Positions 1-8,838 of a stretch of 64,000 nucleotides of DNA are shown piece after piece. The stretch is taken from assembly GCA_900466745.1 (NCBI GenBank), contig UBNE01000002.1, forward strand, positions 117,608-181,607, given 5' to 3'. Made by a program: the position numbers and the translations under genes. This DNA comes from Hyphomicrobiales bacterium. GTDB lineage: Bacteria > Pseudomonadota > Alphaproteobacteria > Rhizobiales > Beijerinckiaceae. The notes under the pieces were generated by a model. That model was not told the origin of the DNA, did not search any database, and was given only the letters and a program-made list of their open reading frames with translations. The first letter of the stretch is position 1; each line of letters starts with the position of its first letter.

Positions 1-1
1 G

Positions 2-763
2 TCGAACCCGCTCGCCGATCCGTTCACGCTCGGCGTCTCGGCCGCCGCCACCGTCGGCGCCTCGGTCGCCATCGTCACCGGCTGGAGCGTGCTGCCCGGC
101 GCCGGCGCCTTCATCGTCACCGCCAACGCCTTCGTCTTCGCGCTCGGCGCCTCGCTCATCCTGTTCTTCATGACCAAGCTGCGCGGCGTCAGCGCCGAGA
201 CCATGATCCTGGTCGGCATCGCCCTGCTCTTCACCTGCAACGCCGTCACCGCCCTGCTGCAATACCGCTCCAACGAGGTGCAGCTCACCCAGATCGTGTT
301 CTGGACGCTCGGCAGCCTCGCCCGCGCGACCTGGACCAAGGTCGGGGTCGCGGCGCTGCTGATCGCGCTCGCCCTGCCCTTCTTCCTGCTGCGCGGCTGG
401 GCTCTGACGGCGCTGCGGCTCGGCGACGAGCGGGCCGAGAGCCTCGGCATCCGCGTCGACCGGCTGCGCCTCGAGATCCTGATCGCGACCTCCCTGCTCG
501 CGGCCGTCTCCGTCTCCTTCGTCGGGGGCATCGGCTTCATCGGGCTCGTCGGCCCGCATATCGCCCGGCTTCTGGTCGGCGAGGACCAGCGCTTCTTCCT
601 CCCGGTCGCCACGATCGCCAGCGCGACGCTGCTCTCCCTCGCCTCCAGCCTCTCCAAGGCGATCACGCCGGGCGTCATCTACCCGATCGGCATCATCACC
701 GCCCTGATCGGCGTGCCGTTCTTCTTCAGCCTGGTCATGTCGATCCGCGGCAAGGGGGCCTGA
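2..763 (+). CDS. FecCD-family iron/haem/siderophore ABC transporter permease, 5' end outside the window
   Basis: The frame is open from the window edge and ends in TGA, giving 253 visible residues. The first residues, NPLADPFTLGVS, match the conserved cytoplasmic segment of FecCD/BtuC permeases, so the missing N-terminal part (roughly 80-100 residues by family size) lies upstream. Several hydrophobic helices follow, and the segment GGIGFIGLVGPHIAR is the family's coupling-helix motif that contacts the ATPase. The C-terminus ends in a last membrane helix with a short basic tail (SIRGKGA). An ATPase gene starts 3 bases after the stop, as expected for one importer operon whose binding-protein gene is probably upstream. 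The substrate (ferric siderophore, haem or cobalamin) cannot be decided from the permease alone. Confidence 0.9.
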   Translation, partial: SNPLADPFTLGVSAAATVGASVAIVTGWSVLPGAGAFIVTANAFVFALGASLILFFMTKLRGVSAETMILVGIALLFTCNAVTALLQYRSNEVQLTQIVFWTLGSLARATWTKVGVAALLIALALPFFLLRGWALTALRLGDERAESLGIRVDRLRLEILIATSLLAAVSVSFVGGIGFIGLVGPHIARLLVGEDQRFFLPVATIASATLLSLASSLSKAITPGVIYPIGIITALIGVPFFFSLVMSIRGKGA

Positions 764-766
764 GGC

Positions 767-1552
<786 letters not shown>

Positions 1553-1564
1553 GCCATGACCGCG

Positions 1565-1581
1565 CGGGCCGCGCCGGCCCG
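1565..1581. terminator. Hairpin between convergent genes
   Basis: A 7-bp perfect stem (CGGGCCG / CGGCCCG) with a 3-base loop sits between the ends of the iron-transport operon and the convergent mipA-like gene. There is no clear T tract, so it could end transcription from either side or only protect 3' ends. Confidence 0.3.
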
Positions 1582-2400
1582 TCAGAGATCGAGCCGGAAG
1601 GAATAGCTCGCGCCGAGGCCGACCGTGACCTGGTCGCGCTGGCCGACGGTGCGCACGAGCGGCGAGCTCGCGGCCTGGTCGATCATGCGGTCATAGCGGG
1701 CGAACAGCGTCGTCGACCATTGCTCGGACCACGCATAGTCGAGCGCGGTGGCGACGCCGAGGCTCTTGGCGCCGCCGGAGGGGCTGTAGGGCGCCAGCAG
1801 CGGATTGATCATCGCCTCGCTCGGCGAGACGCCGAAATTGCGCCGCATATAGGAAGCGTTGCCGAGCGAGAGGCGCGGGCCGCCCGACAGCGTCAACCGG
1901 CCGAAGCGCTCGACCCAATCGGCGGAGAAATCGGCGACGATGCCGTGATGGCCGTGGAAGCCCTGCCGGACCTCGACGCGGGTGCGCAGACGGCTCTGGA
2001 CCGGCCAGTACTCGGCGAAGAGCCCCGCCTCGATCGCCCAGGGAACGTCGCGCATGCCGAACAGCCGGGGGCTCGACGAGGAATAGCGGCCGCTCTTCCA
2101 GGTTCCGGCGACGCCGAAGCTGAAGCGGTCGGTTTCGTAGAGCGCGTAGTCGAGGCTGTCGTCGGGGGCGCTGAAGCTCTCCGGCTCGCCGGCGCGGCGC
2201 CAGCTTATCGAGGGCATGAAGGACAGCCCGGCCGCGTTCGCGCCCTCGTATTTGGGGCCGAGCTCGACCGTGCCGCCGAGCGTGACGATCCAGCCCTTGG
2301 CGGGCGTCGGATCGCTCAGCGCCGGCGACGCCTCTCCGGCACCGGCGGCGGCCGGCAGCAGCAGGAGGCAGGCGAGGCTTCCGATGGCAACACGCAACAC
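1582..2400 (-). CDS. MipA/OmpV family outer membrane protein
   Basis: The protein has 272 residues. I start at the GTG at 2400, because GGAGGA lies 4 bases upstream and the reading begins with a good signal peptide (VLRVAIGSLACLLLLPAAAGA). The longer frame upstream runs into the response-regulator gene. The mature part is rich in aromatic and glycine residues in alternating beta-strand patterns (for example GGPRLSLGNASYMRRNFGVS) and ends YSFRLDL, the barrel ending of MipA/OmpV proteins. The family includes the murein-hydrolase scaffold MipA and outer membrane porin-like proteins; no substrate is implied. It is the last gene on this strand after the sensor kinase and regulator genes, so it may be their target. 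Confidence 0.8.
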   Translation of the reverse strand: MLRVAIGSLACLLLLPAAAGAGEASPALSDPTPAKGWIVTLGGTVELGPKYEGANAAGLSFMPSISWRRAGEPESFSAPDDSLDYALYETDRFSFGVAGTWKSGRYSSSSPRLFGMRDVPWAIEAGLFAEYWPVQSRLRTRVEVRQGFHGHHGIVADFSADWVERFGRLTLSGGPRLSLGNASYMRRNFGVSPSEAMINPLLAPYSPSGGAKSLGVATALDYAWSEQWSTTLFARYDRMIDQAASSPLVRTVGQRDQVTVGLGASYSFRLDL

Positions 2401-2471
2401 AGATCCTCCGCGCCCTTCATCGATCTCCGCAGCCGCGCCGGCCGGTGCGGCTGCGGCCGCGATCCCGCGGC

Positions 2472-3848
2472 TCATTCCGCGACGGTCCGGTTCAACCGGA
2501 TACCGAGTTTCTTGATGCGGTGCCAGAGGCTGCGTTCCGCAATCCCGAGCAGCCGCGCCGCCTTGACCTGCACGCCGCCGCTGCGGCGCAGCGCCTCGAG
2601 GATGAATTCGCGCTCGATCCGCTCGAGCTCTGCGTCGAGATCGCGCGGCAGCGCCGCGCCTCCCGCCCGGCGCTGGCCCTCGAACAGCTCCCGCGGCAGG
2701 TCCTGCACGTCGATCGCCGAGCCCTTGGCGACGATCAGCGCGCGCTCGACGCAATTGTGCAGCTCGCGGATATTGCCCGGCCAGTCGTAGGCCGACATCG
2801 CGGCGAGCGCCGCCGGAGAGAACCCCGTGACCGGCTTGCCGACCGTCTCGGACAGCGACGCCAGGAAATGCGCGGCCAGCAGCGGAATGTCCTCGGCGCG
2901 CTCGCGCAAGGCCGGCAGCCGGATCGGGAACACGTTCAGCCGGTAGAACAGGTCCTCGCGGAACAGGCCCGCGGCGACCGCCGCGCGCATGTCCTTGTGC
3001 GTCGCCGCGACCAGGCGGACATCCGCGGTCTGGCTGCGGCTCGCCCCCACCGGCTCGAAGCTGCGCTCCTGCACCACGCGCAGCAGCTTTGCCTGGATCG
3101 CCAGCGGCATGTCGCCGATCTCGTCGAGGAAGAGCGTGCCGCCCTCGGCGGCGGCGAAGCGGCCGACGCGGTTGGAGACGGCGCCGGTGAAGGCGCCCTT
3201 GACATGGCCGAAGAGCTCGCTCTCCAGCAGGGTCTCGGGGATCGCGGCGCAATTGACCGCGACGAAGGGGCGGGCGCGGCGCGGGCTGTTGAAGTGGATC
3301 GCCCGGGCGACCAGCTCCTTGCCGGTCCCGCTCTCGCCGTTCAGCATCACCGTAGCGCGGGTTTCGCAGACCTCGGTGACCTGCTCGATCACGCGGCGGA
3401 AGGAGGCGCTGTTGCCGATCAGCGTGTCGAAGGAGTGGCGCCCCTCGAGTTCGCTGCGCAGGCGCTCATTGTCGCGCACCACATCGGCGAGGCGCAGCGC
3501 CCGCCCCAGCGTCGCCGCGACATCCTCCATCTCGAAGGGCTTGGCGATATAGTCGAACGCCCCTTCCTTGACGAGCTCGACCGCGTCGCGCACCGCGGCG
3601 AAGGCCGTGATGATGATGACCGGCACCTCCGGCCAGCGGCGGCGGACCTCGCGCAGCAATCCGCGCCCGTCCAGCACCGGCAGCCGCAGATCGGTGAGCA
3701 CCAGGTCGAAGCGCGACTGCTCCAGCGCCATCAGCGCCGCCTGCGCGCTGGTCACGGCGGTCGCCCGGTAGCCGAGATCCTCCAGCGCGGCGGCCAGAAC
3801 GTCGGCCAGCCGCTCCTCGTCGTCGACCACCAGAATGGCGTGGCTCAC
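2472..3848 (-). CDS. NtrC-family sigma-54-dependent response regulator
   Basis: This 458-residue regulator has three parts. A receiver domain (1-120) carries the acidic pair at 9-10, phosphoacceptor Asp53 in VLTDLRLP and a Lys in IAKPF. An AAA+ domain (about 140-370) has Walker A GESGTGKE (171-178), an intact sigma-54 contact motif GAFTGA (218-223) and Walker B GGTLFLDEIGDM. A Fis-type helix-turn-helix lies at about 415-455 (QVKAARLLGIAERSLWHRIKKLGI). It starts with GTG and overlaps the kinase stop by 4 bases (GTGA). It should activate sigma-54 promoters after phosphorylation by the kinase. The receiver-AAA-Fis layout resembles DctD or AtoC; the signal is unknown. Confidence 0.93.
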   Translation of the reverse strand: MSHAILVVDDEERLADVLAAALEDLGYRATAVTSAQAALMALEQSRFDLVLTDLRLPVLDGRGLLREVRRRWPEVPVIIITAFAAVRDAVELVKEGAFDYIAKPFEMEDVAATLGRALRLADVVRDNERLRSELEGRHSFDTLIGNSASFRRVIEQVTEVCETRATVMLNGESGTGKELVARAIHFNSPRRARPFVAVNCAAIPETLLESELFGHVKGAFTGAVSNRVGRFAAAEGGTLFLDEIGDMPLAIQAKLLRVVQERSFEPVGASRSQTADVRLVAATHKDMRAAVAAGLFREDLFYRLNVFPIRLPALRERAEDIPLLAAHFLASLSETVGKPVTGFSPAALAAMSAYDWPGNIRELHNCVERALIVAKGSAIDVQDLPRELFEGQRRAGGAALPRDLDAELERIEREFILEALRRSGGVQVKAARLLGIAERSLWHRIKKLGIRLNRTVAE

Positions 3849-5602
3849 GCGTCCTCTCCCTTCCCGGCCCGCGGCAGGACGAGCGTGAAGGCCGCGCCCT
3901 TGCCCGGCTCGCTCTCGCAGATCGCGCTCCCGCCATGGGCGGCGGCCACGCTCTGCACCTTGGCGAGCCCGAGCCCCGTTCCTTTCGCCTTGGTGGTGAA
4001 GAACGGGTTGAACACCTCGGCGCGGATCGCCTCCGGCACGCCCGGCCCCTCGTCGCGGATCGTCAGCGACACGGTGTCGGGCCCTACCGCCACGCGCGCG
4101 AAGATGGTGCCTCCCATCGGCATGGCATCCATCGCGTTCAGGACCAGATTGAGGCAGGCCTGATGGAGCTGATCGGCGTCGCCCGCGATTTCGGCCCCCT
4201 CGCTCTCGTCGTCGATGCGCAGAGCGATGCCGCGGCGCGCCAGCTCCGGGGCGGCGATGGCCGCGACCCGCTCGATCACCTTGCGCAGCGGCAGCGGGCT
4301 CAGCACCAGCGGGCGCGGCTGGGCGAAGTCGAGGAACTCGCGCATCAGCGTCTCGATCCGCCGCACCTCGTCGATGACGTAGCCCAGCATCTTCTCCTCG
4401 GCGCCGCCGAGCCGGGCGCGGTTGCGCACCACCTCGGTCGAGGTCTTGATGATGCCGAGCGGATTGCGGACCTCATGGGCGATCACCATCGCCGCCTGGC
4501 CGAGCGCCGAGAGCCGGTCGCGGCGGCGCAGCTCCGTCTCCAGCTCCTGCAGCTTGCCCAGTTGCTCGGCCATGCTGTTGAAGCCGGTGGCGAGCTCGGC
4601 GATCTCGCGGCCGCCGCCGATCGGCACGCGCTGTCCGAAATCGCCGGCCGCGATCGCCCTGACGCCGCGCGTCAGCGCCCGCAGGGGGCGCACCAGCACG
4701 CCCGACATCAGGCTGCCGACCAGCACGGCGATGAAGCTGCCGAGCAGGAAGATGCCGAGGAACAGCCGCTCGCGGCCGAGCTGCTCCAGAAGTCCCGCCC
4801 CGCTGCGCAGGCCGATGAAGCTGAGCGCCGCCAGCTTGCCGTCGATGCCGCGGAAGCCGGAATAGACCGCGCGATAGGCGCCGTCCCCCGCCCCCGGGTC
4901 GAAGATTTCGTCCTCGCCGGCATCGAGCCGGGCCTTGATGTCCCGGGGCACGGCCGTCGGCTTGTCGTCATGCGTCTGCATGATGGCTTCGAGCTTGCCG
5001 TCGAAATCGGAGAACAGCGTCACCTCGAGCGAGGTCACCACCTTGATGCCGCCGAGATAGTTGTCGTCGAGCCAGCTCCCGACCAGGATGTTGGCGGGCT
5101 GGCCGTTGATGGTGATCGTCTGCACCGCGCCGGCCATCAGCCAGCGCTGGCCGTCCGCCGCGATCTTGAACAGCCCCTGCCCGGTCGCCGTCGGCAGCGC
5201 GCCGATGGCGGAGAAGGGGCGCGAGGAGAAGATGATCTCGCCGCTGGGCCGGTAGATCGCGATCAGATCGTAGCCGACCGAATTCAGCACCGCGAATTCG
5301 CGCTCGACGGTCCGCTGCATCTTGACGTCGTCGGCGCTGTGCTCGAGGCGATGGCCGATGACGCCGGCGACGCGCTGCGCCTCCTGCACCGCCTCGACGA
5401 TCTCCAGCCGGAAGAAGCGCGAGGTCTCGCGCAGCCAGTGCCCGACATTGTCCTCGAACACGCTGGAGATCAGCTTGGCGGCGATGAAGGCCGAGGCCAG
5501 CATGGCCGGCACGCTGACCAGCATGAAGCCGATGACCAGCCGGAGCCGGAGCGAGGTCACCTTGCCCGGCCCGGCGGGATGTCGCGGGGAGCCGGGCTGC
5601 AT
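3845..5602 (-). CDS. Membrane sensor histidine kinase with HAMP domain
   Basis: The protein has 585 residues from the ATG at 5602; an in-frame GTG 9 bases upstream is also possible. It has a first membrane helix (about 20-45), a periplasmic sensor region of some 230 residues, a second membrane helix (about 280-303) and a HAMP linker (VLVRPLRALTRGVRAIAAGDF). A HisKA H-box follows, VIAHEVRNPLG, with the phosphorylated His near residue 376, then an HATPase domain with N-box (CLNLVLNAMDAMP), G1 (DEGPGVP) and G2 (GTGLGL). It is coupled to the NtrC-like regulator by a 4-base overlap. The long double-Cache-like sensor suggests a small extracellular ligand. No ligand can be read from the sequence. 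Confidence 0.92.
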   Translation of the reverse strand: MQPGSPRHPAGPGKVTSLRLRLVIGFMLVSVPAMLASAFIAAKLISSVFEDNVGHWLRETSRFFRLEIVEAVQEAQRVAGVIGHRLEHSADDVKMQRTVEREFAVLNSVGYDLIAIYRPSGEIIFSSRPFSAIGALPTATGQGLFKIAADGQRWLMAGAVQTITINGQPANILVGSWLDDNYLGGIKVVTSLEVTLFSDFDGKLEAIMQTHDDKPTAVPRDIKARLDAGEDEIFDPGAGDGAYRAVYSGFRGIDGKLAALSFIGLRSGAGLLEQLGRERLFLGIFLLGSFIAVLVGSLMSGVLVRPLRALTRGVRAIAAGDFGQRVPIGGGREIAELATGFNSMAEQLGKLQELETELRRRDRLSALGQAAMVIAHEVRNPLGIIKTSTEVVRNRARLGGAEEKMLGYVIDEVRRIETLMREFLDFAQPRPLVLSPLPLRKVIERVAAIAAPELARRGIALRIDDESEGAEIAGDADQLHQACLNLVLNAMDAMPMGGTIFARVAVGPDTVSLTIRDEGPGVPEAIRAEVFNPFFTTKAKGTGLGLAKVQSVAAAHGGSAICESEPGKGAAFTLVLPRAGKGEDA

Positions 5603-5639
5603 CCGCCCCACCCGCCGGTTCTGGAAGGGGCCCGTCCCA

Positions 5640-6071
5640 CTAGCGCCTCGTCCAGGTGTCGTCGTCGCAGATCAGCCCGCCGAGAACGCAGCCGCGCACG
5701 ACCAGCGAATCCGGCGCGGCCAGCTCCAGCGTGGTGCGATAGGTCTTGCCGTCGGCGGGATTGTAGCCCTCCCCCGCCAGAAGGCTCGCCCCGTCGGGCC
5801 TGAAGCCGCTCAGCACCTGCAGGCCGAGCAGCGAGCGCGCCCGCAGCTTCGGGTCCGGGTTGAAGCGGTCGAAGCGCGGCTGCTTCAGCCAGACCACACG
5901 CCCGCACAGCGCCGCGCCGCAGCGCGCGATGGCGATCTCCGATTCCCCGTCCGAATCGCGCCAGCGGCCGACGATCTCGGCCATCGGGTCGGCCAGCGCC
6001 GGCAGCGGCAGTCCGCCGGCCAGCAGCGCCAGCAGCGCCGCCATCCGCATCCTAGGACTGTTCATCTTCAT
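5640..6071 (-). CDS. DUF2147-family secreted small protein
   Basis: This 143-residue protein has a signal peptide (hydrophobic MRMAALLALLAGGLPLPALA) followed by a typical DUF2147 domain: IVGRWRDSDGESEIAIARCGAALCG, then a LGLQVLSGF stretch and GKTYRTTLEL, ending in VVRGCVLGGLICDDDTWTR. Four cysteines in the mature part could form disulfides. Family members are small periplasmic beta-rich proteins of unknown function, sometimes sterol- or lipid-linked. The start overlaps the end of the SMR gene by 20 bases, so it closes the operon that begins at 11908. A second ATG at 6065 could be the true start. Confidence 0.72.
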   Translation of the reverse strand: MKMNSPRMRMAALLALLAGGLPLPALADPMAEIVGRWRDSDGESEIAIARCGAALCGRVVWLKQPRFDRFNPDPKLRARSLLGLQVLSGFRPDGASLLAGEGYNPADGKTYRTTLELAAPDSLVVRGCVLGGLICDDDTWTRR

Positions 6072-6459
6072 GCTCCGAACCCAGCAGGATGACGCCGACG
6101 ATGATCAGGGCGATGCCGCCGGCGCGCAGCAGGTCGATCTGCTCGCCGAAGGTAGCCCAGGCGAGCAGCGGCACCGTGACATAGACCAGCCCGGTCATCG
6201 GGAAGGCGCGGCTCAGCGGCATGTCGCGCAGGATCGCCATCCAGACCACGAAGGTCCCGAGATAGCCGATGATCGCGAACCAGACGCCCGGCAGCGTGAC
6301 CGAGCGCGCCAGCATGTCGAGGCCGAAATCCATGTCGCCGAGGCCGTCGGCCCCCCATTTGAAGGCGATCTGCGTCCCCGTGTCGAGCGCGATGAAGGCG
6401 AGCCAGACCAGGAGCTGGCGCCAGCGCGAGACCGGCTCTTCGGATGTCATGGCGCTCAT
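6052..6459 (-). CDS. SMR/EamA-type four-helix transporter (second of two in the operon)
   Basis: This 135-residue protein has four hydrophobic helices. After helix 1 the segment TQIAFKWGADGLG resembles the loop of ArnE/ArnF and other half-EamA proteins rather than the drug-efflux EmrE glutamate site. The C-terminus (GEQIDLLRAGGIALIIVGVILLG) is the classic last helix of the SMR/EamA fold. It starts ATG within an ATGA overlap with the acyltransferase gene. Together with the related 120-residue protein at 8476 it may form a heterodimeric flippase or exporter for the product or an intermediate of this operon. The substrate is unknown. Confidence 0.72.
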   Translation of the reverse strand: MSAMTSEEPVSRWRQLLVWLAFIALDTGTQIAFKWGADGLGDMDFGLDMLARSVTLPGVWFAIIGYLGTFVVWMAILRDMPLSRAFPMTGLVYVTVPLLAWATFGEQIDLLRAGGIALIIVGVILLGSEHEDEQS

Positions 6460-7616
6460 GCGGCCTTCCTTCCGGCCCCCGCGGCCAGATCGGGGTCGAA
6501 GCGGTCGAAGCCGAGCCAGGGGCTCGCGCGCCGCAGCGCCCATTGCAGGGGGCGGCTGCGGTGCCGGACATGGATCGCGGAGGGAACCAGCCTGCTGCCG
6601 AAGCGCAGCTTCGACGCATAGGCCGTCTGGCCGCTCTGGAACAGGCCGATGCCGCGCGCCATGCAGAAGCGGATATTCGCCATCCAGCTCACCACATAGA
6701 GGTTGTGCTCGCGGGCGAGCGGGTAGCGCATGCCGAGAAACTTGTCGACGACGCGGTCGGCCTCGAGCAGCAGCAGGTTGAAGGCCGCGAGCTCGGGGCC
6801 GATCCAGTAGAGCGCGAACACCGCGCGGTCTCCGAGCGCCCGCGCGACGGCGGCGAAATAGCCGGGCGGCAGCACTTCGAGATCGCCATAGTCGAGACCG
6901 CTGCGCGCCCGGGTCGATTCGTAGAGCGCGTCGATCTGCGCCTCCAGCCCGGCGATGTCGCTGCGGAACTCGATGCGGACCGCCCCGGCCTTGGCGAGCT
7001 TGCGCCGGATGTCCTTGCGGGTGGCCGCCGACAGCGAGGCGAGATAGCCCGCCTCGTCCCGGAACGGCAGGTCGAGCACCGCGACCGGCAGGCTGGCGAG
7101 GCGGGCGAAGCCGGCCTGCGCCAGCGGCCCGGCGGCCTCCTGCTCCTGGGCCGGAGCGAGATCCTTCCAGACGACGAGCTGGGCGCCTTCGGCCGCGGCC
7201 TGCCGCTGCAGGGTTCCGATCAGCAGCCCCAGCGCCTCGGCGCGCCCGGCCGCATCGAGGCCGGGCGAGAAGCCGAGATGGCAGCGCTCGGCATAGGGCG
7301 AGCCGACGCAGAGCGCCTTCAGCGTCAGCAGGCCGGGAAGGCGGCGGAACAGCGCCTCCCCGAGGCCGCGCAGCCGGCCCTGCAACGGGGTGTCGAGCCG
7401 GTAGCTCAGCCTGAACAGCGGCGCTACCGCGACGACCCGGCCGCGCTGCTCGACGATGGCCGCGGCCATGCGCAGCCCGACACCGGAGGCGGAAGCGGCC
7501 GCCTCGCAGGCGCTGTAATAGGCGTGGCATTCCGCCTCGCCCGGCAGGCACGCATCCCAGGCCGCGGCCTCGACCGCGGCGACGCTGTCGACCGTTCTGG
7601 CGCTCAGCGCATTCAT
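6456..7616 (-). CDS. FemAB/CelD-like GNAT-fold acyltransferase
   Basis: The protein has 386 residues. The C-terminal half looks like a peptidogalycan-biosynthesis (FemAB-related, GNAT_6) acetyltransferase: SAATRKDIRRKLAKAG, then an aromatic ALYWIGPELAAFNLLLLE strand, DKFLGMRYPLAREHNLY and a final FQSGQTAYASKLRFG. Such enzymes join an acyl or aminoacyl group to an amine and are common in lipid, exopolysaccharide and small-molecule pathways. It overlaps the hydrolase upstream (ATGA) and the SMR gene downstream (ATGA), so all three should be made in step. I see no direct evidence for the acyl donor. Confidence 0.68.
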   Translation of the reverse strand: MNALSARTVDSVAAVEAAAWDACLPGEAECHAYYSACEAAASASGVGLRMAAAIVEQRGRVVAVAPLFRLSYRLDTPLQGRLRGLGEALFRRLPGLLTLKALCVGSPYAERCHLGFSPGLDAAGRAEALGLLIGTLQRQAAAEGAQLVVWKDLAPAQEQEAAGPLAQAGFARLASLPVAVLDLPFRDEAGYLASLSAATRKDIRRKLAKAGAVRIEFRSDIAGLEAQIDALYESTRARSGLDYGDLEVLPPGYFAAVARALGDRAVFALYWIGPELAAFNLLLLEADRVVDKFLGMRYPLAREHNLYVVSWMANIRFCMARGIGLFQSGQTAYASKLRFGSRLVPSAIHVRHRSRPLQWALRRASPWLGFDRFDPDLAAGAGRKAA

Positions 7617-8458
7617 TCGGCCGCCACGACGCGCAGCCCCGGCTCCAGCTCCGGCAGATGCGCCCTGGCCAGCCGCGACGCCAGGGCGAGCGAGCGCTCG
7701 ACCACGATCTCGCGCTGCTGGTCGATGGTCACGAGATGGTAGCTGTCGTCGAGGATGACCGCGTCGACGAGCCCGCCCAGCCGCCGCTGGATCTCAAAAG
7801 CATTGGAGAGGCTGGCGACGTCGTCCTCGCGGGCATGCACCAGCAGCGCCGGACACTTGATCGCCGGCATCTCGCGCCGGGTCTGGTCGATCAGCTCCCA
7901 CATCTGCTTGAGCGCGCCCGAGGGCGTGCCGAGCAAGCCGGCCTCGGCGCTGTCGCCGCGCGTGATCGCGGCCGTGATCATCGAGCGGGTCCGCAGGTCC
8001 TTGACCCCGTAGGGCTCGCGCTCGACGAAGCTGTAGCGCCGGCCGAACGGGGTGTTGATCAGCCATTTCAGCAGGAAGGCGTAGCGCGGGATCGACCAGC
8101 CGTCATACCACAGCGTCGGCGCGTAGAGGGCGAGGCCGCTCACCGCGTCGGGCCGCACCGCGGCGACATGCATCGCCATCACCGCCCCCATCGACAGCCC
8201 CCCGACGATCACGGTGTCGCAGAGGCTGCGCATGCGCTCCAGTTCGTCGGTGACGCTGCGGGCCCAGTCCCGCCAGCTCGTCGCCAGCAATTCGCTCTCG
8301 CCCGCGCAATGCCCGGCCAGTTGCGGGCAGTGGACCGTATGGCCGGCCCGGTGCAGCGCGCGCGCCACCAGCCGCATTTCGGTCGGCGTGCCGCCGAGCC
8401 CGTGGATCAGCAGGAAGCCGGTGCGGTCGCCGGCATAGCGGAGGCTGAAGTCGCGCAT
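7613..8458 (-). CDS. Alpha/beta hydrolase, carboxylesterase/monoglyceride lipase-like
   Basis: The protein has 281 residues with the start ATG at 8458. GFLLIHGLGGTPTEMRLVARAL is the oxyanion-hole region of the Est30/thermostable carboxylesterase branch. The nucleophile elbow is GLSMG (Ser near 101), the acid is in LLVHAREDDV and the base His in DDSYHLVTID. A short cap lies between the two halves. It may trim an ester or thioester in the pathway encoded around it. The stop overlaps the acyltransferase start by 4 bases, and 17 bases separate it from the SMR gene upstream. Confidence 0.82.
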   Translation of the reverse strand: MRDFSLRYAGDRTGFLLIHGLGGTPTEMRLVARALHRAGHTVHCPQLAGHCAGESELLATSWRDWARSVTDELERMRSLCDTVIVGGLSMGAVMAMHVAAVRPDAVSGLALYAPTLWYDGWSIPRYAFLLKWLINTPFGRRYSFVEREPYGVKDLRTRSMITAAITRGDSAEAGLLGTPSGALKQMWELIDQTRREMPAIKCPALLVHAREDDVASLSNAFEIQRRLGGLVDAVILDDSYHLVTIDQQREIVVERSLALASRLARAHLPELEPGLRVVAAE

Positions 8459-8475
8459 CGTCACGTCTCGATCCG

Positions 8476-8838
8476 TCAGGCTGTGCGGGCGACGATGACC
8501 ACGCCGCAGGTGATGAGGCAGGCGCCGAGCCATTGCCGCGTGCCGACCCGCTCGCCGAGCAGGATGGAGCTGGCGAAGGTGATGGCAAGGAAATTCAGGC
8601 TGGCGATGGGAAAGGCGATCGAGAGCGGGACCTCGGCGAGGATCCGCAGCCAGATGAAGAACTCGGCGACATAGGTCAGCACGCCGGCGAGCGCCCAGCC
8701 CGAGCGACCGAGCGCGACGCTCATCTCGCGGAGGCTGCCGCTCGCCGGCAGCTTGTCCGCGCCGAGCTTGAGGCAAAGCTGCCCGACGACGTCGCAGACG
8801 ATCGAGAGCACGAACCAGAAGACGATGGTCAGGGTCAC
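8476..8838 (-). CDS. SMR/EamA-type four-helix transporter (first of two in the operon)
   Basis: This 120-residue protein has four membrane helices. It starts with GTG at 8838, in a GTGA overlap with the arginase-like gene, and begins directly with a membrane helix. The loop QLCLKLGADKLP corresponds to the KWGADGLG loop of the second SMR protein at 6052, and the last helix (WLGACLITCGVVIVARTA) is typical. The paired arrangement recalls ArnE/ArnF or other heteromeric SMR pairs, but the two genes are split by hydrolase and acyltransferase genes. It probably moves a pathway product or lipid-linked intermediate across the inner membrane. Confidence 0.72.
   Translation of the reverse strand: MTLTIVFWFVLSIVCDVVGQLCLKLGADKLPASGSLREMSVALGRSGWALAGVLTYVAEFFIWLRILAEVPLSIAFPIASLNFLAITFASSILLGERVGTRQWLGACLITCGVVIVARTA

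Noticed and set aside
1582..3252. A single 556-residue minus-strand protein spanning mipA and part of the response regulator
   Set aside because: Only the last 272 residues match a family and have a ribosome site and signal peptide. The rest is the out-of-frame shadow of the NtrC-like gene.
2445..4163. Long plus-strand ORF of 572 residues
   Set aside because: Opposite-strand shadow of the regulator and kinase genes; no recognisable domain, very rich in Arg, Ala, His and Asp as expected for an antisense frame in GC-rich DNA.
3935..5803. Plus-strand 622-residue ORF opposite the histidine kinase
   Set aside because: Antisense frame of a real kinase gene with repeated RDR/HDE-type low-complexity composition and no homology.
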